Shown: positions 1-7,664 of the stretch, piece after piece
How the letters are laid out: each line of letters begins with the position of its first letter
Position numbering within the stretch: the stretch's first letter is position 1
From: G963665405 sp963665405
Lineage (GTDB): Bacteria > Chloroflexota > Dehalococcoidia > Lucifugimonadales > G963665405
DNA: 64,000 nucleotides
NCBI GenBank assembly: GCA_963665405.2
Contig: OY762261.2
Coordinates: 1,178,001-1,242,000, forward strand
Direction of reading: 5' to 3'
Translations under genes and position numbers: made by a program
The notes under the pieces: model-generated
Told to the model about the DNA's origin: nothing
The model's input: only the letters and a program-made list of their open reading frames with translations
The model's database searches: none

Positions 1-651
1 ACAATTGACGGAGAGTTCGACCCGTCGGAGCCTGAGTTCTTGCTGTACACCCCGCACGGAGATGACGATTGGGAGCTGGTGGGCACCGGCTTCATCCTTC
101 CCACTGGACTCGTGGGCCCGGACCATCCCGCCGGTTTCGCTGGCCCCCTGGACAACTGGCACGTGCACTACAGCCTGTGCATCGGGGATCCCGCCAGGAC
201 TCGTTCGGCAGCCAAAGATGAGTGCGAGGCCCGGGGCGGCAATTGGGTGGCGTCGTTCGGCTGGATGATCCATACGTACGTGTGGGAGGACAATCCTTTA
301 GGGGTGTTCAGCATGTGGAACCCCAACATACCGCCCGTGGCGTCGGCGGCTACTTTCAAGGACACCCAAACCATACATACCCGTGAGGGCGATGAAGCCG
401 ACGTGGTCATCGAAAACTTCAATCACCCCGAGGTGCGGGTTAAGGCCGGAGAGACGGTGTTCTGGACCAACGTGGACGGCGTGTCTCACACCGTTACCTC
501 GGCGGCCCAGGGCGTCCCCGAAGATGCATTCGATTCGGGGTACATCGGACCGGGCCAGTCCTTCGCCCTTAGGTTCGACCGGCCGGGAGAGTACTCCTAC
601 ACCTGTACGGTGCATCCCCAGATGAACGGAACGGTGATCGTCACCGGGTAG
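1..651 (+). CDS. Cupredoxin-domain protein, 5'-truncated by the window edge
   Basis: The reading frame is open from base 1, so the start lies outside the window; 216 residues are visible. The last ~90 residues form a plastocyanin-like blue-copper domain. The stretch VRVKAGETVFWTNVDGVSHT supplies the first His ligand, and the closing YTCTVHPQMNG gives the Cys, His and Met ligands of a type 1 copper site. Such domains carry electrons outside the cell or in the periplasm. The first ~120 residues are a separate domain with several Trp and Cys residues that I do not recognise; it is not part of the cupredoxin fold. Any signal peptide would be upstream of the window. The cupredoxin call is firm; the physiological partner is unknown. 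Confidence 0.85.
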   Translation, partial: TIDGEFDPSEPEFLLYTPHGDDDWELVGTGFILPTGLVGPDHPAGFAGPLDNWHVHYSLCIGDPARTRSAAKDECEARGGNWVASFGWMIHTYVWEDNPLGVFSMWNPNIPPVASAATFKDTQTIHTREGDEADVVIENFNHPEVRVKAGETVFWTNVDGVSHTVTSAAQGVPEDAFDSGYIGPGQSFALRFDRPGEYSYTCTVHPQMNGTVIVTG

Positions 652-786
652 CCGGTCCGGGTCCTGTTCGAATTGGGTCACCCGCCTTACACGGAGATCC
701 CCTCCGTGTCGCGCGGTCCGGTATGCGAAGTGGCGGTTTAACTGCGCGGCCGTCATAATGTGCCCGTAAAGCAGGAGGGACGAGGA

Positions 787-1389
787 ATGAGGGTCTCAGG
801 TCTGGGAAGGGGCCGGAGGGTGGAGCTTCCAGCAATGCTCTGCGTCCTGGTCATGACCGCTGTGCTGGTAGGCTGCGGCGGGGGCGGTGAGACCACGGCG
901 CCCGCCGCCGACGGGGAGGCCACTCCGCTCAAGCGTAATCTGTCCGGGGCCACGGTTGAGGCGGGCACCCCCGCCGCCAAGGCGGGCACCCCCGACGTGC
1001 CCCCGATTCCCAGCCAGATCGGAGACTGCGTCATCGAGCCCAAGACCGAGTGTCCGGGAGCCGACCTGCGGGGCGCCGGACTCGGCTTCCGGTCCTTCGG
1101 CTTCGGTGCCGGCGTCCGCGCCAAGCTGGCGGGCGCAAATCTGCAGGGCGCCGACCTGACGGGCGCGGACCTCTTCTCGGCAGATCTCGCCTCCGCCGAT
1201 CTGCGCAGGGCCAACCTGACCGACGCCAACCTCGCGGGGGCCGACCTGTTCCAGGCCGACCTGCGGGAGGCCGATCTGACGGGCGCGGACCTCTCTTTCG
1301 CAGATCTGGAAGAGGCCAGACTGGACGGAGCGACATTCTGCAACACCACCATGCCCGACGCCACGGTGAACAGCGAGAGCTGTCCGTAG
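787..1389 (+). CDS. Pentapeptide-repeat lipoprotein
   Basis: A 200-residue predicted lipoprotein. The N-terminus is basic, followed by a hydrophobic stretch ending in LVGC, a lipobox whose Cys would be acylated. After a low-complexity Pro/Ala/Thr linker, the C-terminal ~100 residues are tandem pentapeptide repeats of the A(D/N)Lxx type (for example GADLTGADLFSADLASADL). These are known to fold as a right-handed quadrilateral beta-helix. The ATG at 787 was chosen because an AGGAGG ribosome site ends 8 bases upstream. A GTG at 760 would add nine residues but lacks such a site. The function of secreted pentapeptide proteins is not established; a structural or binding role at the cell surface is inferred. 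Confidence 0.85.
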   Translation: MRVSGLGRGRRVELPAMLCVLVMTAVLVGCGGGGETTAPAADGEATPLKRNLSGATVEAGTPAAKAGTPDVPPIPSQIGDCVIEPKTECPGADLRGAGLGFRSFGFGAGVRAKLAGANLQGADLTGADLFSADLASADLRRANLTDANLAGADLFQADLREADLTGADLSFADLEEARLDGATFCNTTMPDATVNSESCP

Positions 1390-1466
1390 CAAGACGCTCG
1401 CGATGAGGGCGGCGGGTGGCTGCCGGGTCCCACCCCGTCTTGACCGCCGCCTGCAGGTCGCTGACA

Positions 1467-1569
1467 CTCCTGGCCCCCTTCCCGGCAAGCGAGGGGGCTG
1501 ATATCTGAGGGACACCCCATCCCTCCGCGGAAGGACCGGCAAACGGGCCTCGCCCCTCTGCACATCCCG
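1467..1569 (-). repeat. Dispersed repeat family A, copy 1
   Basis: This is a reverse-orientation copy of the ~120-bp intergenic family best seen at 16251-16374. It retains the segment around ctgagggacaccccatccct and the terminal cccctctgcacatccc. The first-hairpin region has diverged (ggcaaacgggcctcgcccc). It lies between the pentapeptide gene and typA. The rest of the 1390-1770 gap shows no coding region. Confidence 0.7.
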
Positions 1570-1770
1570 TATGCGTTGCATCGAAACGGCGGAGCGCCGT
1601 GGGTATGGGCCGGGGTGCTATCATGAATAGGGAGCTTTCGCGTTGAAGCCCCCTGTCCTCCTACGCGGCGACCCGTGTCGCCGGCTCGGCTTGTACTGCT
1701 GAAGATCAAGCACATCGTCTCCGTGTAGGAGCTCAATGAGATCGATAGTTCAGATAGGAAAGCCGCGGAA

Positions 1771-3612
1771 TTGACTCACGCCCAGTCGAACAACGGAATA
1801 CGAAACATCGCCATCATCGCCCACGTCGATCATGGCAAGACTACTCTGGTGGATGCCCTGCTCAAGCAGGGGCAGGTGTTCCGCGCCTACCAGGAGGTCG
1901 GAACGCTGATCATGGACTCGAACCCTCTGGAACGGGAGCGGGGCATCACGATTCTCGCCAAGAACACCTCTGTCACCTACAAGGGAACGAAGATCAATAT
2001 CATTGACACTCCCGGCCACGCCGATTTCAGCGGCGAGGTGGAGCGCATCATGAACATGGCCGACGGCTGTCTTCTGCTCGTCGACGCCGTCGACGGCCCC
2101 ATGCCACAGACCCGGTTCGTGCTTCAACAGGCGCTCAGCCACGATGTCGCGCCGATGGTGGTCATCAACAAGATCGACCGTCCGGAAGCCAGAGTCCCCG
2201 AGGTTGTCGAACTCGTTCAGGACCTGTTCCTGGAGCTGGCAACGAAGGCGGAGCAGCTCGACTTCCCCATTCTGTATGCCTCGGCCCGCCAGGGATACGC
2301 GGTCGCCGACCTCGACGCTCCGAGAGAGGACATGCAGCCCCTGTTTCAGGCTATGATAGACAGCGTTCGAGCTCCCGCCGGCGACCCGGACGAACCCTTC
2401 CGGATGCTGGTGGCGGCGCTGGACTACGACAACTACCTCGGCCAGATCGCCATCGGCCGTGTGTTCCGGGGGAGGGCCAGGAGCCGAAGCTCCGTCGTCC
2501 TACTCCGCAACGGTTCCCAGCCCCAACCCCACGACCTGGAGAAGGTGTTCGTCTTCCGCGGGTTGGAGCGGCTGGAGATCCTGGAGGGGCAGGTCGGTGA
2601 CATAGTGGCCGTCTCCGGTGTCGACGGCGTGTCCATAGGCGACACCATCGCCGACAGCGAGCATCCCGAAGCCCTGCCCCCCATAGAGATAGACGAGCCA
2701 ACGGTGAAGATGACCTTTAGCGTCAACACGTCACCCTTCATGGGCAAGGAGGGGACGTACTCCACGTCCAGGACCCTGCACGAGCGCCTGCGCCGGGAGC
2801 TGAGGACCAATGTCAGCCTGCGCCTGGAGACGACGGACAGCCCGGACGAATTCCTGGTGTCGGGCCGGGGCGAGCTCCATCTCACGATCCTGGTGGAGAC
2901 CATGAGACGCGAGGGCCACGAGTTCCAGGTATCCAAGCCGGAGCCTGCCACTAAGGTCATCGACGGCACGGTCTACGAGCCCTACGAGCATCTGACCATC
3001 GACACCCGTGAGGAGTACATCGGCACGCTGACCGAGGCCCTTGCGGGACGCCTGGCCGAACTCGCCAACATGAGCAACGACGGCGAGGGCAACGTGCGGC
3101 TGGAGTACAAGATCCCCACCCGTGGGCTGATCGGATTCCGCTCGGCGTTTCTCAGGGACACCCGAGGCACGGGAGTCACCAACAGCGTCTTTACCGGATT
3201 TCAGCCCATGTCCGGCGAGGTCAGGTCAACGACCAACGGAGTGCTGGTTGCGTCCGAGGCGGGCACGGCCATCACATACGGCCTGCTGAACGCCCAGGGC
3301 CGGGGAGAGACCTTCGTGGAGCCGGGGACTCCTGTGTACGAGGGCATGATCATAGGTGTCCATCCCAAGGACGAGGACATCATCATCAACGTGTGCAAAG
3401 AGAAGAAGCTTACGAACATGCGCTCGTCCACCGCCGACATCGTCAAACGGCTGAGTCCCTCCGTCAAGCTGAGCCTTGAAGACGCACTGGACTTCATAGC
3501 CGACGACGAGCTGGTGGAGGTCACGCCCCAGAATTTTCGGCTGCGGAAGAAGCTGATATCCAGCACAGCCAGGCTTCGACAGCGGCGCAATCACGCCAAA
3601 GGCCGGGAGTGA
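1771..3612 (+). CDS. typA: GTP-binding protein TypA/BipA
   Basis: A translational GTPase of 613 residues, the normal length for TypA. The G domain shows the P-loop AHVDHGKT (residues 17-24), the switch II motif DTPGH (79-83) and NKID (133-136). The effector-loop region RERGITI (56-62) is typical. These are followed by domain II and the EF-G-like domain III and V region, then the TypA-specific C-terminal domain. TypA is a ribosome-associated factor linked to stress adaptation and large-subunit assembly. The start is TTG with a weak AGGAAA upstream; no better in-frame start was found. It is flanked on both sides by family A repeats and appears to be transcribed alone. Confidence 0.96.
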   Translation: MTHAQSNNGIRNIAIIAHVDHGKTTLVDALLKQGQVFRAYQEVGTLIMDSNPLERERGITILAKNTSVTYKGTKINIIDTPGHADFSGEVERIMNMADGCLLLVDAVDGPMPQTRFVLQQALSHDVAPMVVINKIDRPEARVPEVVELVQDLFLELATKAEQLDFPILYASARQGYAVADLDAPREDMQPLFQAMIDSVRAPAGDPDEPFRMLVAALDYDNYLGQIAIGRVFRGRARSRSSVVLLRNGSQPQPHDLEKVFVFRGLERLEILEGQVGDIVAVSGVDGVSIGDTIADSEHPEALPPIEIDEPTVKMTFSVNTSPFMGKEGTYSTSRTLHERLRRELRTNVSLRLETTDSPDEFLVSGRGELHLTILVETMRREGHEFQVSKPEPATKVIDGTVYEPYEHLTIDTREEYIGTLTEALAGRLAELANMSNDGEGNVRLEYKIPTRGLIGFRSAFLRDTRGTGVTNSVFTGFQPMSGEVRSTTNGVLVASEAGTAITYGLLNAQGRGETFVEPGTPVYEGMIIGVHPKDEDIIINVCKEKKLTNMRSSTADIVKRLSPSVKLSLEDALDFIADDELVEVTPQNFRLRKKLISSTARLRQRRNHAKGRE

Positions 3613-3688
3613 ACAGCTCTCGACACACTCCGGCGACGGCGGTCCGGCCTTCCGTCGCTCTGAGAGCCCGGGAGAAGATCCCGACCCT

Positions 3689-3727
3689 GTTGTCTTGCTG
3701 AACCGTAGCGAAGAATCTGGGGAGGTG
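3689..3727 (+). repeat. Short dispersed repeat family C, copy 1
   Basis: A ~38-bp sequence containing cgaagaatctggggagg that recurs at 20326-20363, where it starts tgtcattctgagccgcg. Only two copies were found. It lies in the typA downstream gap. Confidence 0.55.
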
Positions 3728-3785
3728 GGGGGCCTCCCGCGTCTACAACCGATCTAGCTCCGCCCCAAAATGAAGAGGTGGATGA

Positions 3786-3842
3786 TTTCTGAGGGACACC
3801 CTCAGACTCCCGGCATATGGGCTCCGCCCCTCTGCACACCCC
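3786..3842 (-). repeat. Dispersed repeat family A, copy 2 (partial)
   Basis: Reverse-orientation partial copy holding the second hairpin (ctgagggacaccctcag) and a decayed first hairpin ending cccctctgcacacccc. The long third hairpin is missing. With the family C copy it fills most of the gap between typA and the broken merR gene. Confidence 0.8.
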
Positions 3843-3936
3843 TCGCTGTGTCCACCTCCCCGTTCTCGGGCCCTCCTAGAGAGCGTGCCGGTGGGCGATC
3901 AGCCGATGCCAAGCTCGGCCCGAAGGAATTCCTTGA

Positions 3937-4305
3937 CTCCCTCCGAGGCCGGTGCGTGTGAGCGGACAGCGGCGATACGACGTCTCCGTTCTGAACAGGC
4001 TCGAGCTGATCGGCACGGCTCAAGCGGCCGGGTTCAAGTTGAAAGAGATCAGAGACTTGTTCGTCGGCTTCCCGGCTCATACTTCCGCATCGCAGCGCTG
4101 GCAGACCCTCGCAGAGGCCAAGATTCCAGAGATCGAGTCTCTGCTCAGCCGAGTTCAGAGGATGAAGGGGTGGCTGGAGCTGTTGGCGCACTGCAACTGT
4201 TCTGATCTGGACGACTGCGCGGCGGCCATCCGGCGTTCCAGTGAGGCGATCGAAGAGGGACAAGCCCTCGACCCGAAGGGCACTCGGTCAACCCGAACCG
4301 CATAG
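3937..4305 (+). pseudogene. MerR-family regulator lacking its DNA-binding helices
   Basis: The frame reads LPPRPVRVSGQRRYD directly after an in-frame stop at 3934. That matches the wing at the end of a MerR winged-helix domain, so the ~25 upstream residues with the helix-turn-helix are missing. What remains is the coiled-coil dimerisation segment (LNRLELIGTAQAAGFKLKEI onward) and a Cys-rich C-terminus, HCNCSDLDDCA. That pattern is seen in metal- or redox-sensing MerR proteins. A GTG at 3952 could in principle start a 117-residue product, but it would not bind DNA as a MerR protein does. Repeats lie just upstream, so the 5' part was probably lost by rearrangement. A role as a dimerisation-only antagonist cannot be excluded. 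Confidence 0.7.
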
Positions 4306-4447
4306 CGAACGCTCGGCCTGTCGTGCCCTGCGGTCTACGAGGATTTCACGTCCAAGACGCCGCGCATGGAACTTTTCCGGCCCGCCGTCAGTCTATATAT
4401 GCGGGACCAGTCAGAACCAACTCATACGACAAAGGAGAGAGCACGAA

Positions 4448-5086
4448 GTGAAGAGGATAATCGGCCTTGCCGTGGGCTTCGGAGTGACGGCAACGATGGT
4501 CATCGGACTCGCATGTGGGAATGGAGAGACGACGTCTCCGGTGGAGTCAGACGCGACACCTGTAGCTCAATCGACCGAGGAGCCAGGCGAGATTTCGACA
4601 GGGGGATCCCGGGGCTCTATGGTGCCCCGCCCGAGCAGCGTCGACGATCTGGTCTCGGGAGCGTCGATTATCGTGATCGGTACGATCGACTCGGTTCTGG
4701 AAGAGAAGACGATCGGCCCATATGGGGAGGACGGCCAGCCCCTGCCCGTCGATGAAGAGTCCGGGCTACCTTTCACAGACTACGATCTCCAGATCGAAAG
4801 CGTCCTCAAGAGTGACGGAACAGTGACCCAGGGAAGCTCGCTGGTCCTTCGCATGTTCGGGCACCTGAGCAACGAGAACGCAATAATCACGCTGAACGCC
4901 TTCACTCTTCCCAAACCGGGCGACCGCCTGCTGTTCGCGCTCGGCCAAAACCCCGATGGAACGTACGGCTCCGGCACCGAGGGCCTCCTGAGCTTGGACG
5001 GCACCAGAGTGGAGTACTCTGATGGGCTGCCGTTTGCGATCGTGCTATCGCCCGGGGACCCTGTGAAAAAGATCAAAGGAGACTGA
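4448..5086 (+). CDS. Putative lipoprotein of unknown function
   Basis: A 212-residue protein with a Lys/Arg N-terminus, a hydrophobic segment and a GLAC lipobox, followed by a Thr/Ser/Glu-rich linker. The mature part resembles small secreted domains found in actinobacterial and Chloroflexota lipoproteins. It has a segment SGASIIVIGTIDSVLEEK early on and a later LPKPGDRLLFALGQNPDG, suggesting a beta-rich domain. No catalytic motif was found. The GTG start at 4448 is supported by AAAGGAGAG ending about 8 bases upstream. An in-frame extension upstream to 4241 is not a plausible protein. The following bases hold a remnant of another lipoprotein-type gene. Confidence 0.75.
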   Translation: MKRIIGLAVGFGVTATMVIGLACGNGETTSPVESDATPVAQSTEEPGEISTGGSRGSMVPRPSSVDDLVSGASIIVIGTIDSVLEEKTIGPYGEDGQPLPVDEESGLPFTDYDLQIESVLKSDGTVTQGSSLVLRMFGHLSNENAIITLNAFTLPKPGDRLLFALGQNPDGTYGSGTEGLLSLDGTRVEYSDGLPFAIVLSPGDPVKKIKGD

Positions 5087-5087
5087 A

Positions 5088-5520
5088 GCGCGCGATACCG
5101 GCACGCTCTTACTCCCCGATGAGGTTTCTCAACGAGCAGGTGTGGAACGCTCGACGACATCATGCCGGAGCCAGAAATCGGCTGCCGCTTCGGTCGATCC
5201 CAGCCAGGTCGAGCACATAGACTCGTTCGAGTCGCTCTCATTCGACACAGAGGACGGCGCCAGGAGTCTGGTCCTGACGACTATCGACTTTGACTCGGAA
5301 GGCGCGGCCGCCGATCACTTGGGCTTGGTGGTGGGCGAGGGCTCCGGCATGCTCGAACTTCCGGACAACATTGGGGACGCGTCGGCTTTTCAGGAGGCAA
5401 ACGACGCGGGAATCGGTAGCATCGTCGTCTTCAAGAAGGGCGAATGGGTCGTCAGCATGCACACCGCACAGGGGGCCGGCATCGACCCGCTTGACCGAAT
5501 CTCCAAGTCGACTTCGCCGC
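5088..5520 (+). pseudogene. Remnant of a secreted or lipoprotein-type gene, 5' end missing
   Basis: Beginning two bases after the previous stop, the frame reads through LLLPDEVSQRAGVERSTT, then a well-formed domain (LSFDTEDGARSLVLTTIDFD ... GIGSIVVFKKGEWVVSMHTA). Small secreted proteins of unknown function often begin their mature part with a similar LLPDEV motif. There is no signal peptide, ribosome site or plausible start. The 3' end runs into the oppositely oriented gene at 5536-5808, losing the expected C-terminal helix. I read this as a fragment fused next to an unrelated lipoprotein gene. Starting at GTG 5142, a short product is possible but unlikely to be exported. Confidence 0.55.
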
Positions 5521-5535
5521 CAATCGGGCGACCCG

Positions 5536-5808
5536 TTAACCGCGCTTCTCGGCGATCCACAGCTCCCGCTCCACGCCGCCGGCGCGGGCGTTCGCGGCCT
5601 TGAATGCATCGGACTTGAACCAGCCCATTGCCCGGTCCACGTTCTCCACGTTGAGGACCACGAGAGCCACGTTGGGATCGTTGGCGTCCTTGTAGAACGG
5701 TCCATCGGTTATGCCGTATGGACGGCGCGCATCCTCCTGGCTGCTGTGTGCCTGGAACCACCTGTCGTAATCCTCCGGTGCGACCCTTATGACGATCGAC
5801 TGCTGCAT
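5536..5808 (-). CDS. Small ferredoxin-like-fold protein, monooxygenase/cyclase-like
   Basis: A 90-residue protein starting at the ATG after GAGAAGGAGGGAACGAC, an excellent ribosome site. The sequence MQQSIVIRVAPEDYDRWFQA and later ALVVLNVENVDRAMGWFKS has the alternating strands and helices of the dimeric alpha-beta barrel group (antibiotic-biosynthesis monooxygenases, YCII-like and DUF1330-like proteins). No catalytic residue could be assigned. It is divergent from a MarR-type regulator with 92 bases between the start codons. A consensus promoter overlaps a likely operator in this gap. The inference is that MarR controls this gene, perhaps for detoxifying a small aromatic or reactive compound. 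Confidence 0.7.
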   Translation of the reverse strand: MQQSIVIRVAPEDYDRWFQAHSSQEDARRPYGITDGPFYKDANDPNVALVVLNVENVDRAMGWFKSDAFKAANARAGGVERELWIAEKRG

Positions 5809-5852
5809 GTCGTTCCCTCCTTCTCCCGTAACGGGCCCTGTGTTAGAATGAG

Positions 5853-5900
5853 CCATACTATAAGGCCCCTAAGCAGTGTTGTCAAGAGATTAATAATTAA
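5853..5900. promoter_or_regulatory. Candidate MarR operators in the divergent gap
   Basis: Two inverted repeats lie in the shared gap. GCCATA-CTA-TAAGGC (5853-5867, one mismatch) covers the minus-strand -10 box. TTAAT-A-ATTAA (5890-5900, perfect) lies just upstream of the -35 box and abuts the GTG of the MarR gene. This layout would let the regulator repress both its neighbour and itself. Binding is inferred from position and symmetry only. Confidence 0.5.
5857..5885 (-). promoter_or_regulatory. Sigma-70-type promoter for the 5536-5808 gene
   Basis: On the minus strand: TTGACA (5880-5885), a 17-base spacer and TATAGT (5857-5862). Expected initiation near 5850 gives a leader of about 42 bases before the ATG at 5808. 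The hexamers are close to consensus and unusually strong for this high-GC window. Confidence 0.8.
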
Positions 5901-6395
5901 GTGCCTAACAAGATGACGGATCCCACTGTCTCGGAGTTCGAGCGGCTATTTCCCGACGGAGACCTCAGGGCGTCGCAGTGCGCAGATAACCTGGTGGCCA
6001 CCTCGGAGCTGCTCCTGAACAACATTGCGAGTCTGCTCAGGCCGCTGGACCTGACTCCCGCCTCCGGACTGGTGCTGAGCATCCTTGCGGATTCGGAGGA
6101 CCCTCTGCCGCCCCACGAGATCGCCGAGCGCCTGATCGTCAGCCGGGCGACCGTCACCGGCCTGGTGGACTCGCTGGAGAGCCGGGGGCTGGCACAGAGG
6201 GGTCCGCATCCTACGGACAGGCGGATGCTCCTGGTCGAGATCACCGAGAAGGGGCGTAAAGCGGCGGACGAGTTTCGGCCCATTGTTCATCGGCATCATC
6301 GGGCATGGTTCGAGGTCTTAGACGATGGGGAGAAGGCGCAGCTCACCCGACTTCTGGAGCGCGTCCGGGACAGGCTGAGAAGCGCTGGGTCCTGA
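5901..6395 (+). CDS. MarR-family transcriptional regulator
   Basis: A 164-residue winged-helix regulator. The core reads PLPPHEIAERLIVSRATVTG for the helix-turn-helix, then LVDSLESRGLAQRGPHPTDR with the DR wing signature of MarR proteins, then LVEITEKGRKAADEF. The length is normal. The GTG at 5901 has no ribosome site and directly follows a perfect TTAATAATTAA palindrome. The next start (ATG 5913) also has none, so the mRNA may be leaderless. It is divergent from the small monooxygenase-like gene, its probable target. The ligand is not predictable from sequence. Confidence 0.9.
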   Translation: MPNKMTDPTVSEFERLFPDGDLRASQCADNLVATSELLLNNIASLLRPLDLTPASGLVLSILADSEDPLPPHEIAERLIVSRATVTGLVDSLESRGLAQRGPHPTDRRMLLVEITEKGRKAADEFRPIVHRHHRAWFEVLDDGEKAQLTRLLERVRDRLRSAGS

Positions 6396-6458
6396 CGCGA
6401 TCGGCGGCAACGCCTGCGGGCTGACTACCTCTCCTGGGTACGGTCGGCCGTGAGACCG

Positions 6459-7253
6459 CTACCCTAGTAGGACGTCGAACTCGGACGCGGCGCTGACGTG
6501 GCGGCGCCCGCGGCCCTCGGTCACCTCGCGAACGCCCTCCATAGACGAGAGCAGCGCCGCCAGCTCGAGAGGCTCCTTCATCGAGAGGGAGATGGTGGTG
6601 TGTCCCTTCCTGCTGGCAACGCTCAGCAGACGCAGCCTGGGATGAGTCCTCAGCTCCCGAAGCAGCCGGCTTGCACCGGGCGACGCTGGGGTTTCACGGA
6701 TATGAAGCGTCACATGGTCCCTGCAAGCGCGTCGAACCGCACCGGTACGGCTCGCGCGGTCCAAGCTCGGGCCTGGGACGCGCGCGCCGCCGGAGGTGCC
6801 GGGGGTGCTTTCAACTTCGGGCAGCGATGCCTCGTCGAGACCGGCGAGGATTATGGCCTTCCCCATGTGCTTGGAGATGCTCTGTTGCCTGACCCAGCGG
6901 ACCCCGGGTTGGAGGCGAAGATGGCCGCTCAGATCGAAGGGAGCCCTTAGCCGGATCTCGAGGACGGTCCGCGTCTTGCTCGGGGTCATTTTCAGGACCT
7001 GGAACATCCAATCCGACGACAAAGACCGGTAGAGCGCCAGGACGGTTGCGCGCGACCCCTCATCCGAATGCAGCAATTCCAGAGCGACCGGCCCCTGCAA
7101 GCGCGTGGAAGAGTCGTTCGGCAGCCCATCTGTTCCTGCTCGTCCTGCTTGGGCGACTCTAGTAGCAGTAGGTGTGACCAAGATAGCGGATCCCTCCTCA
7201 GACGTTTCTCTCTTGTCATTCAATCTCCCGTCGACCGGGACGGGAATCCCCAT
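6459..7253 (-). CDS. Hypothetical protein with an internal domain duplication
   Basis: A 264-residue protein not assignable to a named family. Two segments resemble each other. Residues ~55-125 contain VLEIRLRAPFDLSGHLRLQP then GVRWVRQ. Residues ~180-255 contain TTISLSMKEPLELAALLSSM then GVREVTE. Each has strand-helix-strand spacing like small ferredoxin-fold modules, joined by a Pro/Gly/Ser-rich linker. There is no signal peptide, membrane segment or catalytic motif. The ATG at 7253 lacks a good ribosome site, so the N-terminal ~45 residues are uncertain. It is convergent with the MarR gene across 63 bases. The duplication supports a real gene; function is unknown. Confidence 0.6.
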   Translation of the reverse strand: MGIPVPVDGRLNDKRETSEEGSAILVTPTATRVAQAGRAGTDGLPNDSSTRLQGPVALELLHSDEGSRATVLALYRSLSSDWMFQVLKMTPSKTRTVLEIRLRAPFDLSGHLRLQPGVRWVRQQSISKHMGKAIILAGLDEASLPEVESTPGTSGGARVPGPSLDRASRTGAVRRACRDHVTLHIRETPASPGASRLLRELRTHPRLRLLSVASRKGHTTISLSMKEPLELAALLSSMEGVREVTEGRGRRHVSAASEFDVLLG

Positions 7254-7664
7254 CTTAACCAGTTCTTTGCCCTGTTTATGAGTTCTTTATAGCCAGTCTC
7301 CCGGGCAATCGTCCGGCCGGACGGAGCGGTGGCGAGGACGGGGTCAGCGAAGAGTCGGGCGTGAGAGAGACGCGTGGACACCGCGGAAATCGGTGGCGCT
7401 CCATCTTCGAGGGACCCCCATCGTAGAGCCGTTTTAGCGGCCCCTCCGATGATTGACGAACAAAACTTGACGTGGTAAGGTTCAGGCCGATTGGGCAGCA
7501 GCCGCAGTGTGGACTTGTTTGCCGGTGCGGAGGTCGGGCCTCATGGAATCCATGTCGCCGCGGCCTACGTAGTGGAATTATCGGCTGGCGTTGTGGAGAC
7601 GGCCAGCGACTGACGATAGCGGGTAAGAGACGACACTGGGTGTCTGACACCTCAGGAGGGTGAG
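7254..7664. other. Intergenic gap without recognised genes
   Basis: This 411-base gap separates a leftward hypothetical gene from the solute-binding lipoprotein gene. I see no family A or B repeat, no RNA gene and no convincing promoter. A TTGACG near 7468 has no matching -10 box. The only clear element is the AGGAGGG ribosome site just before 7665. Confidence 0.5.

Noticed and set aside
753..1736. Long minus-strand reading frame opposite the pentapeptide gene
   Set aside because: It is the antisense of a repetitive coding region, rich in Arg/Ser/Ala runs with no start signal. The plus-strand lipoprotein explains the DNA.
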